From Manihot esculenta (taxonomy: Eukaryota; Streptophyta; Magnoliopsida; Malpighiales; Euphorbiaceae), in the NCBI RefSeq assembly GCF_001659605.2, contig NC_035176.2, positions 28,824,716-28,888,715 of the forward strand: a stretch of 64,000 bases of DNA, given 5' to 3'. The notes under the pieces are model-generated. The model saw only the letters and a program-made list of their open reading frames with translations, did not search any database and was not told the DNA's origin. Each line of letters opens with the position of its first letter. Position 1 is the first letter of the stretch. Made by a program: the position numbers and the translations under genes. Shown piece by piece: positions 48,282 to 60,854 of this stretch.

Positions 48282-51200
48282 ACAGTGCAAATGTTTGGAC
48301 ATGGCCTAAGCTTATGCCGCTTACAGATTACAGAGAGGGTGTTGGATTGATTATTTGCTTTCAACTTTTACTTTAAATATTTTTATTCATAAATTAATTT
48401 TAAAAAATAATTAATTATTTAATACTATGTTTTCCAACCATCATGCAATAATTATATTTATTAATCAGAAGCAGCTGTTTTTTCTTTGCTGGGTATCTGG
48501 TGGGATATGCTGCTGCATATGCTATACACACATCTCCACAATTGGCCAATAGCAAGCATGTGATGATGCTCATGCATGCCATTCTTCCATGTTCACATGC
48601 ATGCTTTAGAATATCGTGGTCCTGCACACCCATTTCTAAATTCTTCATTACTTGCCTTTTAGACCCATTTCAGGTTAATTAATTAATTAATTTTCTTTAA
48701 TAAAATTATTCATATGGTCCCAAACTGTATGAAATCAAGGAAACCCATCAATAATTTAACATTTTTTAAAGGGAAATTATTCTTAAATTAGCCACTGTGC
48801 ATTCTAATTGAGAATATATAATCTTCTTTTGTTTAATTTTATAAGTCTCCCAATCAGCACTTTAATTAAGATTTTTTTTCCCATCTCCTTTACACATAAC
48901 AATTTTAATCAGAATCCATCACTTTAATTAAAATACAAATGGGTTTTAACATTTTTAATTTCTGAATTAGGAAGCATATAATAATTAATTAGGAAATCGT
49001 GATGGAAGAGAACATCAGGAGTGAAAAGACACCCTTCCATGCGTATCCTAGGCATAGAATCTATAATGGACCACATATGCAATTACAGTATAAACGAATC
49101 AAAATCTCTGTAGAAGCTCGATCCAATAAAAGTTAGATTGGGTTGGGCTCATTTTTTAAATGAACCGAACTCGAGCTCACCTTTTAGACTCGTTTAATAA
49201 ACGAACCGAATTTGAGTTTAGTAGTATTTGGCTCTTTTAGTCTTACGAGTTCAGCTCGTTTTTAAATTTATAAATAAACTCGCAAGCTGACTCGTGAGCA
49301 GACTCGCAAGCAAACTCATAGCAGACTCGTGAACAAACTCGTGAACAAATTTGCGAATAAATTCATGAGTAGACTCGCAAATAAGTTCGTGAATATGATC
49401 GTTCACCAACACCAATCACATATCAAAAAGTTGAAAAGATATGTAGGATTGTGACTTGTCTATAAAATGACAACTCTTTTACATTTTTTTTCGTTAGTTT
49501 TTACATTTTTTTCATTAGTTTTGAATTTGAGAGATTTCAATTAAATAAAAAAATCTAATTTAAAAGTCTTTTAATGACTTTATAATTTAAATTTTATTTT
49601 AAATTTAAATTTGTTTATAATTTAAATAAATTTGAATTATATTGAATTTATTTATAATATAATCCAGCTTAAATTTGAGTTTAAATGAATTCAAATTCAA
49701 ATTTTTTGAGTGGAGTTTGAGTTGACTCGTTAATATGATAAACAAGTTTATTACGAATCGAGTTCGAATCGATTTTGAGTTTAATGTTTATTTTATGAAT
49801 CGAATTCGAACTTATAAATGAAATTCGAATCAAGTTTGAACTCGAATTTAAACTTTTAAATTTATTTTCTAATCGAATCTGAACTTATCAAGATTTGTCT
49901 CGATTACAGCGCTATATGCAAGTGCAATTTTTGCCCCTATTCAATTTATCATAGATTAAAATGTAAATAGATGAAATTTTTTTCCATATAAAGTTTTTAA
50001 CTAATCTCTTTGATATTTAAATTAATATAAAATAGTATGAAAATATAAATAAAAGATAAAATGTCTAAGCATATATAAGTGTCATTCTATTAACTTTAGT
50101 CGGTTGAATTTTTCTAAGTCTAAAATTTTGAACAAAATTAATTTTAGTCTTGAATTATCTTAACAGAAGTAGATTAGAAATCCTATATTATTTAGTATAT
50201 ATGGGATTTTCTATAGTTCCATTGATGTAGAATTGCATATACATTTTACATGTCTAAAACTCTTATCATTAAGGATTCAAGCAAAATTTCTGAATTTACT
50301 TATTTTCGAATCTCAAAATATTCAAGCTATACAATTTTCAAACTGGATTTAAGAAATTCGGTTCAAGTTAGCGATTGGGACAATCATTTCAAACTTTAGT
50401 CATTGATTTGAATTCCGATTAATCAATGTAGCACTAATAATTATTTACTATTTAGAAAATAATGCTAGTATCTTAAGAGAAAAAAATATTCAAAGCAGAA
50501 AAACCCTAGATGGGCACCTGTGCCCCCGAAACAAAGTGCTGCACAAAGTGATCATAAACAAATTGTGGTAGCCGAAAGTGGTAGAGAGGATTGGGATCAG
50601 ATTCAGAAGGGGAGAGAGAGAGAGGTGTTTGGCTAATTTCCAGGAAAAAGAGAGCATATGTGTGGATGAGGTGCATGCTTATCATCATAATTAGTGAAGC
50701 AAGTGGAATATGCTTTATTTGCTTTTGATTGGGTGATTAATTATTAATTAATTTGTTGGAATCAATCTTTTACAAATGCATTTCCCACTCCCTTAAAGGG
50801 AAAGTCCAAATGCCCACTTCCCCTAATCGGAAATGCTCACTCTTTTTTTTTTTTTTTAAATTATTATTATTTTCTTACCCACTTGTTATCATCATTGGAA
50901 GTTTCAGTATTAACACACTCATTACTTAATTAATTGCCTTTCTTAGATTTATTATACAGTGGTGTCGTGTGTGAAATCTGAGGAGAATAAAAGGAATGTA
51001 GAAAAGGGATGACGTCCAAAGAAACAAAGCAAAGAAGCAATTGGTGAAGAGGAGGAAATGTCAATGGTTCTGTAAATCATTCATGATTAACATTAATTAA
51101 TACAAAAGCATATATACTTTACTTGCAATTGCGTGGGGTTGTGTTAATGAGACCCTGTTGTAGATCTGTGATTGGACATTATTAGGATTTCCAAAGGTTA

Positions 51201-52030
51201 GGGACCAGCAAGATGGTTGGTTCTCCTTAAATTAACATGATTTTCATTTTGATTAATTAGTGGTGCGTGGGATTGAAGACGGCTTAGTGCATGGTCGGAA
51301 TCATTAGAACTTGTTTACTTTAGTGCTAACTTTCAAACAAACCCATGTGTGTATTAAAAATACTATAGCCATGAACTCAACTTGTTCATATACTTATAAT
51401 TTACTATAAGAAAAATTCATTACAGTGAAAATGTATAATTGGATTGTGATTTGAAATAAATTGATTTTTTACATCGGGGAGACAGGCTTTATTATTGGCA
51501 GAATGATCATATGTTCATCTGCCAAAAATGTTCAAGTGAGAGAGAGAGAGAGAGGTGGCTATTAAATAAAGAAGACAAGATTGAGCAGAGGCATGCCGGA
51601 GGAAGAGATAGGATTGAGGCATGAGGATTGGAGGGTTAAAGATTTAGAATTACAAGGTGCATTGGTAAAAGTAATTGAATAAATGTGTTTGGTTACCAGC
51701 ATCAAGATTCAAACCTATCAACATTTTCTTTTCTTTAATTTCTCTGTCTCTCTCTCTTTCTTTCTCGTATCATTGCATTATAATATTACAAGTGCTTTAA
51801 GCTTTCTCGTTCTATAAGAAGGACCCACATGCCATGACTTTGTTCACGCACTAAGTTTAGCAGATAACTAAAACTTCCAATACTTTATATGTATGGAACA
51901 GTTATGGCTGCTGGGTCATTACCAAAACTAGGGTTTCTTTTTTTTTGTTATATATGGCTGATGCTCTGCGAGATGCTACATGGGTAGTGCTTCTACTGCG
52001 TAAATATTAAGAGGGTTTGAAGGGTAAGGG
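48282..52030. other. Intergenic region upstream of MIR156, with a hAT-like element
   Basis: Apart from the element at 49083-49913 I see no gene. It contains T-rich and GA-rich runs (51537-51555). The last ~100-200 bases before the hairpin probably hold the MIR156 promoter or leader; a 'ttatatatgg' TATA-like motif lies near 51949 (weak). Confidence 0.5.
49083..49913. mobile_element. hAT-like non-autonomous element (8-bp TSD)
   Basis: Flanked by a perfect 8-bp duplication, ATATGCAA, at 49075-49082 and 49914-49921, the length typical of hAT transposons. Ends show only weak inverted similarity (ttacagtataaacga against the reverse complement of gattacagcgct). The interior has many short 'actcgtgagcaga' and 'gaactcgaa' motifs in imperfect tandem, including about ten at 49275-49400. 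No transposase frame. Confidence 0.6.
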
Positions 52031-52120
52031 AGGTGACAGAAGAGAGTGAGCACACATGGTATTTTCTTGCATGAATTCATGCTCGAAGCTCTGCGTGCTC
52101 ACTCTCTAGCTGTCACCCCA
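52031..52120 (+). ncRNA. MIR156: MIR156 precursor hairpin
   Basis: Encodes miR156, which represses SPL transcription factors and sets the juvenile-to-adult phase change. The mature 20-mer TGACAGAAGAGAGTGAGCAC is exact at 52034-52053. The complementary arm at 52097-52117 (GCTCACTCTCTAGCTGTCAC and one more base) pairs with it with few mismatches, and the loop holds 'catggtattttcttgcatgaattcatgctc'-type sequence, split here as 52054-52096. Fold and sizes match plant MIR156a-d-type precursors. A long CT microsatellite follows at 52123-52149. Which paralogue it is cannot be told from one window. Confidence 0.96.
52034..52053 (+). ncRNA. miR156: Mature miR156
   Basis: Identical to the conserved plant miR156 sequence; lies on the 5' arm as usual. 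Confidence 0.96.
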
Positions 52121-52659
52121 CAGCCATCTCTCTCTCTCTCTCTCTCTCTGTTCTTTTGTTTTGATAATTTTGTACTTGTAATTAAGCATCACAATTTTAC
52201 CCATCTTGTGTTTTTTCATTCAGTTGACTGTTTTGCAGATTCATGCTCTACAAAAACCAGAAATCCTCTACTCCTATCCTCTCTCTCCCTCTTTAATTTT
52301 ATTTCACTTGGTGTTAGTGGTTTGCTCTTGGGCTTGTGCTCTTGTTTCTTTGATTGGTACATGTTATAATAAGCTGAACATGCAGCAATTTGGAAATGTA
52401 CTGCCGTCAGCACTCCATTGATAGCTACTGTCAAGGAAACTTTTTCTCGATCACCTGGTTTATTGATTCCAAAAGGAAATTAACACTGCTTGATTCTGTT
52501 TAGGTTCATCCCAAAAGCTCATGCACTGATTTTTGTTGATGATATCTTACAAACGTTATGCATACGTGATGTGATCATAGGCATAGATCTGATGTTCTAG
52601 AGTTGGTCATCAAAAGACTACTTGGGTTTTATATTATAAGATCAATAATTTAAAAATCC

Positions 52660-52703
<44 letters not shown>

Positions 52704-54005
52704 GTATAGATGAAGAGAGTCTCATGGGATTTAATAAAATGAGAATTACTGCGTTTGTTTTGTTTATTATTATTTAATTAAATACATGGCATAAAAGATA
52801 AATAGCTTCTGGTCTTGCAGGAAGGAGACAAGATTTTTTGTGAAAACATAAGCTCAAAATGTGTTCACAGTACATGAGGCAGCATAGATTTGTATTGAGA
52901 TAAAGCAATTGACTTAATTATAAAATTCAATTTCTTATTACATACCCATATTCTTCTTCTTCTTCTTCTTCATTTCCCTAGTGGACAATCATTCCAAGCA
53001 AAGCAGATAGGATTGAAAAATGGGTGGCTTCCCAATTTCCAATTTGTTTTGTAGCTCAACACATTTCTAAGCATAAAAACATTGATTTGATGAATCAAAT
53101 CAGAGCTTTATGTTCAAATATAAATGAGCTTATTGTGCAGTCCAGTGCATGATCTTTACGAAATCAATGGTCAACCTAAGGAAATCCGATATATTATATA
53201 TAAGGAAGGGTCATATTCTTTCATGAAACAAAGTAGCTATAGGTACTCGGCCACGGATCACTAGCACAGTGGCCTAAAGATCCTGACCCTTTTTTCTTTT
53301 AAACGAAAAGGAGCAAAAAATATATAGTCTACCCTAGACAACCCCACATGCATTATCAGCAGGCCAAGAGAAAATATAATCCACCGAATCGTCCCATCTG
53401 ATTTATTAAAAAAAAAAAAGGGTTGCTTAATGGACACCATGCATCACCAGGGAGACTGTAAGCTGCAGATTACTAATTCAGATATATAAGTACTGAGCAA
53501 ACGAAAATTTTGAATTCAAAGTTTGTTGAATGCATGCAAATTTTAAACTCAAATTGACATATAACAAATGTACAGTTAACTGTTATTTCTGTCCTATATG
53601 TCAATATATGGAAGGCCAGTAGTTATCCTGGTCGTTTATTTTCAACCACAGTCGCTATCGAAGGCTGCACCAAAATTCAGGCAATTTGTTTTGTGAGACC
53701 AGTAATTCAGGCTTGTCTTTATAAGTGAGTTTTTAAGGGCTCCTTTCAAATCATCTTTGAAAAATAATTTATTCTATTTTGTTTGATTTTGATGTTAAAA
53801 ATTAAAAATTATTAATAAATTTATATAGTAATTCCAATAAGATTTTTGAAATCCAGAAAATGCATAATTAGATCTCTAAGGTCACGGACGACCCTATTCC
53901 TTTTCACTCCAGGGTTGTAGTCATAGGTCTCTATGCATGTCATGATTCAAAGAGATGTATATTCTCTTCTTATATTAAATGGATAGTACAAACAGGCTTT
54001 TAACT
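52121..54005. other. Region downstream of MIR156, microsatellites only
   Basis: (CT)n tracts at 52123-52149 and about 52666-52695, and a (TTC)n tract at 52951-52970. The frame at 52046-52369 covers the microRNA hairpin and is not a gene. Part of this stretch may be primary microRNA transcript. Confidence 0.5.
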
Positions 54006-54014
54006 TATTAGTAT

Positions 54015-54929
54015 CGAGTCAAGTTCTTTGGAGAGAGAATTCTTTTTGAATTTAGAGTTTTCTGCAAGTTTCTTCGCGGTTCTCTCTGCCCCACCGGGCA
54101 AGGGGAGCTTCTCCTCATCCTGTATGGCTGTGGGTTGCTCTCCCCTTTACCGGGTGGGCTGTAAATTTTTTTTTTGAATTTTGTTGGTTTTTTTTATAGA
54201 TCGATGCTGATCTAGAACTATTCTTGGACTTATTATTTTCTTCTACTCTGTGTTTTTTCTTTAATTTTCCAGTTAGTTGAGATTCAGATCTCGCTCCTTA
54301 GTTATTATTAAGAGTCAACAATGACGTGCAGTTTTCGGTGAGAAACTCGCGGGAACCAAATATTCCGGAAGGCCTGAGTGGATTGCCAACAAGGATCCCC
54401 ATCTCCACCCTTATTGATGCTGTTGGATCTGTCTGTCTCTCTCTTGGCCAGTGTTTTACCTGCTGTGTTGATGACTTCTCCTCCTCAAAGACCTTGCATG
54501 CGGATTTTCTTTCTGAGGAGAGACATCTCTAATTTGTTGGCCCTTATTTACTAAATCTTTTAGATCTCTCATCTTAATTTGTTGACCCTGATTTACTAAA
54601 TCTTTTAAATTTCTCATCTTAGATTTCAGTGCCTTCCCATGATTTGACTGTTTTTTCATTATATGAAGATAATGGTTGCTATGCTACAGGCAGAAAAATG
54701 CTCAGATCGATCTTCTGACGACGGCAGCTTTTGCTGTTTATTTTTGACATCGTCGAATTATGTTTCCGAGTGAGCTACCCAATTCTAAGTTGGTTGGTCT
54801 TGGACCTTAACCCTTACCATATATGGTTGTTTATTTTGGGTTGAGCTACTTTTATATAGATTTCTTTTGGGCTGATCCATTTGTAATTTCTGCCTGTTAT
54901 TCATTGTCTTTGATAAAAAAATATATATA
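54015..54929 (+). mobile_element. Probable L1-derived retroposon fragment
   Basis: Ends in 'ctttgataaaaaaa' followed by (TA)n, a common 3' end of plant L1 elements. A 9-bp direct repeat, TATTAGTAT, lies at 54006-54014 and 54930-54938 as a possible target duplication. It holds a 45-bp tandem duplication ('tttactaaatctttta' type) at about 54532-54620 and a short frame at 54326-54532 of unknown nature. No reverse transcriptase. The flanks are AT-rich, so chance similarity is possible. Confidence 0.45.
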
Positions 54930-55370
54930 TATTAGTATTAAGTGGTTTCAAAGCTGTAAGATCTTGATTTTAAATTACAATTAGAGTTAAATATACCAAA
55001 AAAAAAAAAAATCAATGCAGTGGAGAACAATAATTACGCGTGTGGCTTATAATAATAATAATAATTTTTTAGTAAAAAGTAACATAGCAGCAGTTTTTAT
55101 ATTGAAAATAAAACTAATAATGATTTATTTCCAAATTAATCGTTTCAAACAGATAATATAAAAATAACAAGAGCTGACACGTTTTGTTTATAAATTTTTC
55201 AGTGTCAATACTGTTTTGCATCTTAATCACCTTACACAAAAAAAAATGTATATCAATTTAATTTCAAAAAAATAATAGCAAAATCGCACCTAAGCATGCT
55301 AAGAAACAAGGATTAAACTGCATATTTTAGACTTAAGAAAAGGAAAGACAAAATGAGAAGAGGAAGATTT

Positions 55371-58300
55371 TTACTGCAATTGAAAATACATGATATTCAA
55401 TGCAGTACTTGGGATATACTCCTCGCGGCCATTGTCTGGGAACCAAGTGCTAATAATGCTTTGAGATGAATCAGATGAAATTCCTGCATGCCAATTGTCA
55501 ATCAGCCTAAAACCAAACTGAGATGCAGATGCAAGTATAGCTTGTTCATCAACACGGCGCAGAACATGGCACAGAATTAGAGCAGGTTGCTGGTCCTCTC
55601 CATTGCAGTTTGAAGACATCAGTTGTTTTGCAGTTTCAAACAATGGCAAAATAGCTTCAGGAATGTAAGTTACATCAGTGCCTATTATGACTTCAAAACC
55701 CTCAGAATTGAGTTCCTTGATGGCTTGAATATGTTCTCGATTTCCCCATTCTAGTCTCTTCATAATTAGTTTATCAAGGGATGGAGGTCTAAGGTTTGAA
55801 GCAACATTCTGGGTCAACAGTTCAAGTGCTTTTGTATCTCCATCAGTTGCAACTACAAAGTTTGCTGATTTAACAGCAACCATGGAGCAAATGCCTCCAC
55901 AGCCACATCCCAACTCTAACACATTTTTCCCTTTAACAATAGTCGGATTTCCGGCTAGCAAAGAAGCCATCATACGAGCTGATTCCCAGAGCATCAAGCC
56001 AGTTGATTTGCATGTGTGCTGATATTCTTTGGACAGTACATCGATCTTGAAACTCTGGTCTCTAAGTTTAATCTCAATAACCTTTTGTTAAAATTTTTTG
56101 TTACGGGAGAAAAAAAAACATGTATCAACATCTCCACATAATATCTTAGCATATTAATTTAAACAAGCAAGAAAGGAAGACCATGGGGAGGAGGGGTAAA
56201 TTTCACCGACTGTCCTTGAACTTAAAGCATCATAACGTCTTTCTCAAACTTTAATTTATAACATAAAACTCTCTAAACGTTAATTTAGTCAACATAAAAC
56301 TCCTTGTAACCTATAATAGCCAGTTTACCAATTAAGAAATAATTTAATATATTTTAAATTAATAAAAAAGAGAATAAAAAGACTTATATACCTTTTTGAT
56401 TTATTGCTCCACATTTACTATTTATCCCTATCATCATCTCTCTTTACCTGTTTATGGGGCAGCCTCGCCTAACGCCACCTTCATATAATCTGTTGAGTAG
56501 CTGCAGTCTCTCTATTTAAAAATCCCACTTCCTTTTTCCTTTTATTATATCTCAAAAATCTGTCCTTACACTTCTTGTGAGGAATAATAGAAAATAGGAG
56601 GCAGCTTTGGGGTTATCAAGTTACTGTTTTACTTCATCTTTCTGTCTTTTTTTTTTTTCTTTTTTTTTTTCTGCTTTTGGTCAAAATGAATCTTCAACAT
56701 CTAAAGAATGACAATATTTGTTTCAGTGGGTAACTTCAAGAGAACCAAAACTCCAAGTAGATTTCCAGATTTTGCGCCATTCAATTGACCAAAACGGAAT
56801 GGAGTATTCAACAAGTAGAAAGTTAGGGAACTAAGAGGCCCAATGATGGGAGTGATGGGATTTTCGGGGTTCAAAAGAGAGCTCTTTCTTTGAATTTAGA
56901 AGAAGAGCATGAGCCTAAGTGCTCTGCTCCTGGTAAGAATGGGCATCAAAGTTTTGTGCGAGAGGCCATTGGAGATCTGTTGAAGATGCCGAACACAAGG
57001 AGCTTGTGGCCCAGTACAGCCCTCAGAACTGGAATTTAATTGCTGAGAATCTTGAAGGAAGCCAGGTAAGCACCCAATAAAAAATTTGTAACGGAAGGAT
57101 AAGAACTATTTTGAGCCAATGATGTTAATAAGTGGTAATATTTCTGCATTGATCACTATAAGAGAAGGAAAGGAAAGGTGCATCTTTCTATTCGTTTATT
57201 GATTGGTTATTAAAGAAAAAATATGGCCATAATGATCCAGCTGATTTAGTGAGAAATATCTAACAGCATTTTTGTTTCTTGAAGTCAAAACATGTTTCAA
57301 TATTCAGGAAAGAGATAGATTAAGATGGTTCAACCAGCTGGATTCAAGAATCAATTGAACAGAGTGTAAGGAGAGAGATAAGTGATAAAGAAAAAAAAAA
57401 TTGATTATTTAGAGATATTTAAACTTTTAAGAGTACTTAAGTAATTTTACAATGTTATAACCTCAAAACTGGCTATTACAAGTTACAAGGAGTTTTACAT
57501 TAACTAAATTAAAGTTGAGGAAGTTTTATGTTACAAATTAAAATTTAAGGATGACATTGTTACAACGTTCTAAGTTTAAGGACAATCAGTGAAATTTACC
57601 CCAAGGAGAGAGCTAGTAATTCATTTCAACTCTAAGAAACACTTGAAAACAACATTTTGCTGAGTGGCCAAACATTCTCAAAACAGTTAACTAACAAAAT
57701 GGACAGAATGAGAAAGGAAAGCAAACAACAGGAAACATTTACCTCACTATCAAGGGAAGGCAAAATTCCAAACATTTCAGCTGCCAAACCATCAGATATG
57801 TCAACCTCTATACTGTTTGAAGTACTTGCCTTGACCTTAGGCTCAGCATTTTCTTGACCAGTGAGGTTTTCCTTGATTGCAGCTTTTTTACTCAAACAAG
57901 AGTTTGAAAAGTCTGAAAATCGGAATACAGCTTGGATCCAACGCCTAAAATCAGATAAGTCAATTGAACCGGATGTTACAAAAAGGAACATAGAGTAGAA
58001 GGCGTGCTAATGCCCACTTTTAAAAAGATTAATCAATAACTTGACAGAATATCACTCCTACCCCTCCTCCACCCCACCAAACGAAAAATCTTGTCTTTCA
58101 CATGTTTTTCATTACTTACCTATTCATCACTAATTCACGTGACCGGTTCTCCACTTGCTTGCAACACAAACCGAGTTCTTCAACATCAAATCCATTGTCT
58201 TTGAACAACCTTGTCAAGAATTCATTTGAGAAATAAAAAGCACGCTGAAAAAGGAGCCAAAGACCTTATATTAGGCAGGCAAATTCAAAAAACTAAAACA

Positions 58301-60854
58301 TTAAGGCACTTCTTAGTCATCCAGACATATTAGGATTAGATATTGGACCTTCATTTTAATTTCTTGGCTTGTTAACATAACCAGAAATTAAAGGACACTG
58401 GAACGTGGAACCAAGCAAGAAAAAGCTTACTTGCTTTTTACATCCTCATGGAGGCCAAATATGAGTGAGCAAGAATGCAAATGAGAACACATTCCTACTA
58501 CTAATTTCTGGTAACAAATGAGACCTAAAACAAACAGTTGCAGACATATTGAAACTTACAGTGCCATCACCCCTGACATAGAAGTTTTCACTAAGCTTTT
58601 GATCCTTGCAAGTGAATCTTTCCTGTGTATACAATGGAAGGAACTGATTATAGGAAGATTACAAGAGATAGAAGACAAATAGAAATGAGAATAGAGACGG
58701 GGTGGGGGGGGGGAGCAAAATAAGACAGTTGGAAGATCACCCAAACCAAAAATAAAAGAAAATAACTCACCAATTTTGTTTTCATGCTAAGAAGTTAAAT
58801 AGTCTCATATCAGGATACACTCCTCTGGAAACCTTATACCCATTCCCAAACTAAAAGACACTGATTATATTGCTATTGAGATTTTGACCTTAAAACATCT
58901 GGAGCCATGCCCAACTTACATTACTAAAGCAACTAGCCAGATAAACAACCACTCATATTTATGCATGTAAATGAGCCAATTTTTAGGTTATATATGGACC
59001 AACATTCAGAGGACAAAGAAAGGGGGGAAAAACTAAAATCCTGAAACCCTATCCCCCATGACAAGTTGAAAGACAATGATTTAATTGCTGTTGAGATTTT
59101 GAACTTAAAACATCTAGAACCATGCCCAAATTTACATAACTAAAGCAACTGATGGCTGCACTCAGAGTCTGAGACACTCAAATAGTATCACAGTCAGCAA
59201 AAGTTGATGTATAGAGAATTCCATTATCAGTCAAATTAAGCAGAAACACGGTTAAAGATAAATGTTACATCAACCTGAGCAAGGTCTCCTATAGCATAGT
59301 CACGAAGTAACACGTAACCATTTGGCTGGAAAAAGAAGAAAGTTGGAGTTACACCAATTAAACAATTCATCTCATCAAAGTACAAAAGATCTCTAACACA
59401 ATTTCAGTTGTAAATGCAGTGATTATTTACCTTGAGAACTTTCTTAATATTTTGTAAGACTAAGGGCATCTTCTCAGGAGAAACTGCAGATAAGACAAAT
59501 ATCTGCTTAAAAAGTCAGATAGTTAAATAAAAGTTCGGCGGGGGATTAATAAGAGCAAGAGCAAATTGCTACAGTTATCAATCAACTTAACTACTAAAAA
59601 CATAATCATGTCAAACTTGTAAGCGATAACTTAAAATCAAATACCATTGTAACAATATCAACTGAAGCTGGTGAAATCTCCTTGTTCAAGTCATCAACGG
59701 TCAGATCACATACAAAAGCTCTAACTTGGGTGTCCTTGTAGTCCTTATGTGTCTACAACAATCAAAATTCAAAAGAAAATCCACTTATTACTTGACCTAC
59801 TTAAACTAATGACTTACCAGTAGATCAAGTCTAAAGTCTTCCCTGAATTCAATTCATGCCCAACCCAATATGTCTAACCCTATGATCTATATCAATTTCA
59901 CGATATCCAAATCAAAAATACAAAAAGAAAATGTCTCCAAAGTTTTTTTCTATGTTCAATCATAAATAATTTGCAATGGATCATCTGGAAAATATATATA
60001 TATATAAAAAGTAAGCAAACCTTAACCAAGTTTACTGCACGTGGTGCAAAATCACATGCATGAACAAAAATATCAGGGTAGGTTGCAACCAGAGGAAAGA
60101 TGGTGTTCCCAGCTCCACAACCAACCTGCTTATCAGCATCAGTTGTCAATAACCAAGCAGTAGGATACTACGGTATGAAGAAAATTATACAGCTTTTACC
60201 TCCAGAATGACTTTTCTCTCTCCCCCCTGAAAATATCAAATTAATAAAGTTAGAAAGTGACAAGATCACAAAATTGAGGGGGAACTATGAATAAAAATCC
60301 TTCCTCTTTCTTTCTTTCTTTCCCACAATACTCACTGTGAAGTACTGGCCCCATTCCTTATCCAAGTAATGTCGATCCTTGAAAAACTGAAAAGTAAGGC
60401 AAGACAACAAAAAAAAATCATTATCCACACCACAATAATGAAAGTAAGTTAAGTAAAATGATAACAAGCACCTCAGAGCATAGCTTTAAACAGTTGCTAA
60501 TTCATTATGCTAATAGACATTACTAAACAGCATTAATAATTATTTCCAAATTCAAATCATACAACAATAACAGCATTGGCAGGCTAGCCAAGAACCTTAC
60601 TCTATCTTCATGTCGCTTATAAAAGATATCCCAATATTTCTTAGCATCCCTTTCATACTTTTCTGCAAAAGAAAAGGATAGAGTTAAGTTGAGCAGAATA
60701 TATACGTGTGCAACTCCCACACACACACACATGAAGAGAGAGAGAGAGAGAGACCTTTCCAAAAGGGTGTAACTCCAGTGTTAGAAGTAGAGTAAATTTG
60801 CATTTTCTGTGATGGTTGTTGGTTTCCTTGGGTGTCTTGCGCATTGGATGACAT
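55371..60854 (-). CDS. Two-domain methyltransferase: TRM140/METTL2-6-like fused to Methyltransf_16 (12 coding exons)
   Basis: Coding exons on the minus strand: 60755-60854, 60601-60662, 60336-60386, 60200-60226, 60021-60125, 59645-59752, 59431-59502, 59275-59325, 58560-58622, 58120-58244, 57743-57944 and 55371-56081. All introns are GT-AG; the total is 1677 nt, 558 residues. The N-terminal half is a class I SAM methyltransferase of the tRNA m3C family (TRM140/METTL2/6/8): WDIFYKRHEDRFFKDRHYL, SAM motif LEVGCGAGNTIFPL, ACDFAPRAV, FVLSAVSPEKM and NGYVLLRDYA. After a linker (about residues 275-325) comes a second SAM fold of the Methyltransf_16 type: GLMLWESAR, LELGCGCGGICSMVAV, TDGDTKALELL and GTDVTYI. 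A likely substrate is tRNA position 32 for the first domain; that of the second is unknown. Plants are known to carry such fusions (Arabidopsis At2g26200, from memory). The ATG at 60854 has G at -3. Confidence 0.94.
56193..56326 (+). repeat. Left TIR of the intronic element
   Basis: Pairs with about 57465-57602 in reverse complement; shared blocks include 'aaactccttgtaac' and 'aatagccagttt'. Confidence 0.8.
56890..57361 (+). pseudogene. Captured R2R3-MYB gene fragment (exon-intron-exon)
   Basis: The first captured exon, ending at 57065, encodes ARGHWRSVEDAEHKELV and QNWNLIAENLEGS, the start of a MYB R2 repeat with its regularly spaced tryptophans. It is followed by a GT donor at 57066, an intron, an AG at 57306-57307 and a second exon with RLRWFNQLDSRIN, the R2/R3 junction, ended by TGA at 57356-57358. 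The pattern 'RGHW...RLRWFNQLD' is that of the MYB52/54/56 and MYB105/117 groups. The residues usually found at the exon junction (RSGKSC) are altered and R3 is absent, so it is a fragment. It runs opposite to the methyltransferase gene that contains it. Confidence 0.82.
57465..57602 (-). repeat. Right TIR of the intronic element
   Basis: Inverted partner of 56193-56326. Confidence 0.8.

Larger units (their letters stand above)
56193..57602. mobile_element. Second TIR element with a captured MYB fragment, in an intron
   Basis: Lies wholly inside the 1.66-kb last intron of the methyltransferase gene. Ends are inverted repeats of about 135 bp: GGGGTAAATTTCACCGACTG at 56193 against the reverse complement ending at 57602, roughly 80% alike. 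The interior holds an R2R3-MYB gene fragment on the plus strand. Long inverted repeats plus a captured gene suggest a Pack-MULE. No clean 9-bp target duplication was found, so the superfamily is not settled. Confidence 0.78.

Noticed and set aside
52046..52369. A 107-codon frame
   Set aside because: It starts inside the miR156 hairpin and runs through a CT microsatellite.
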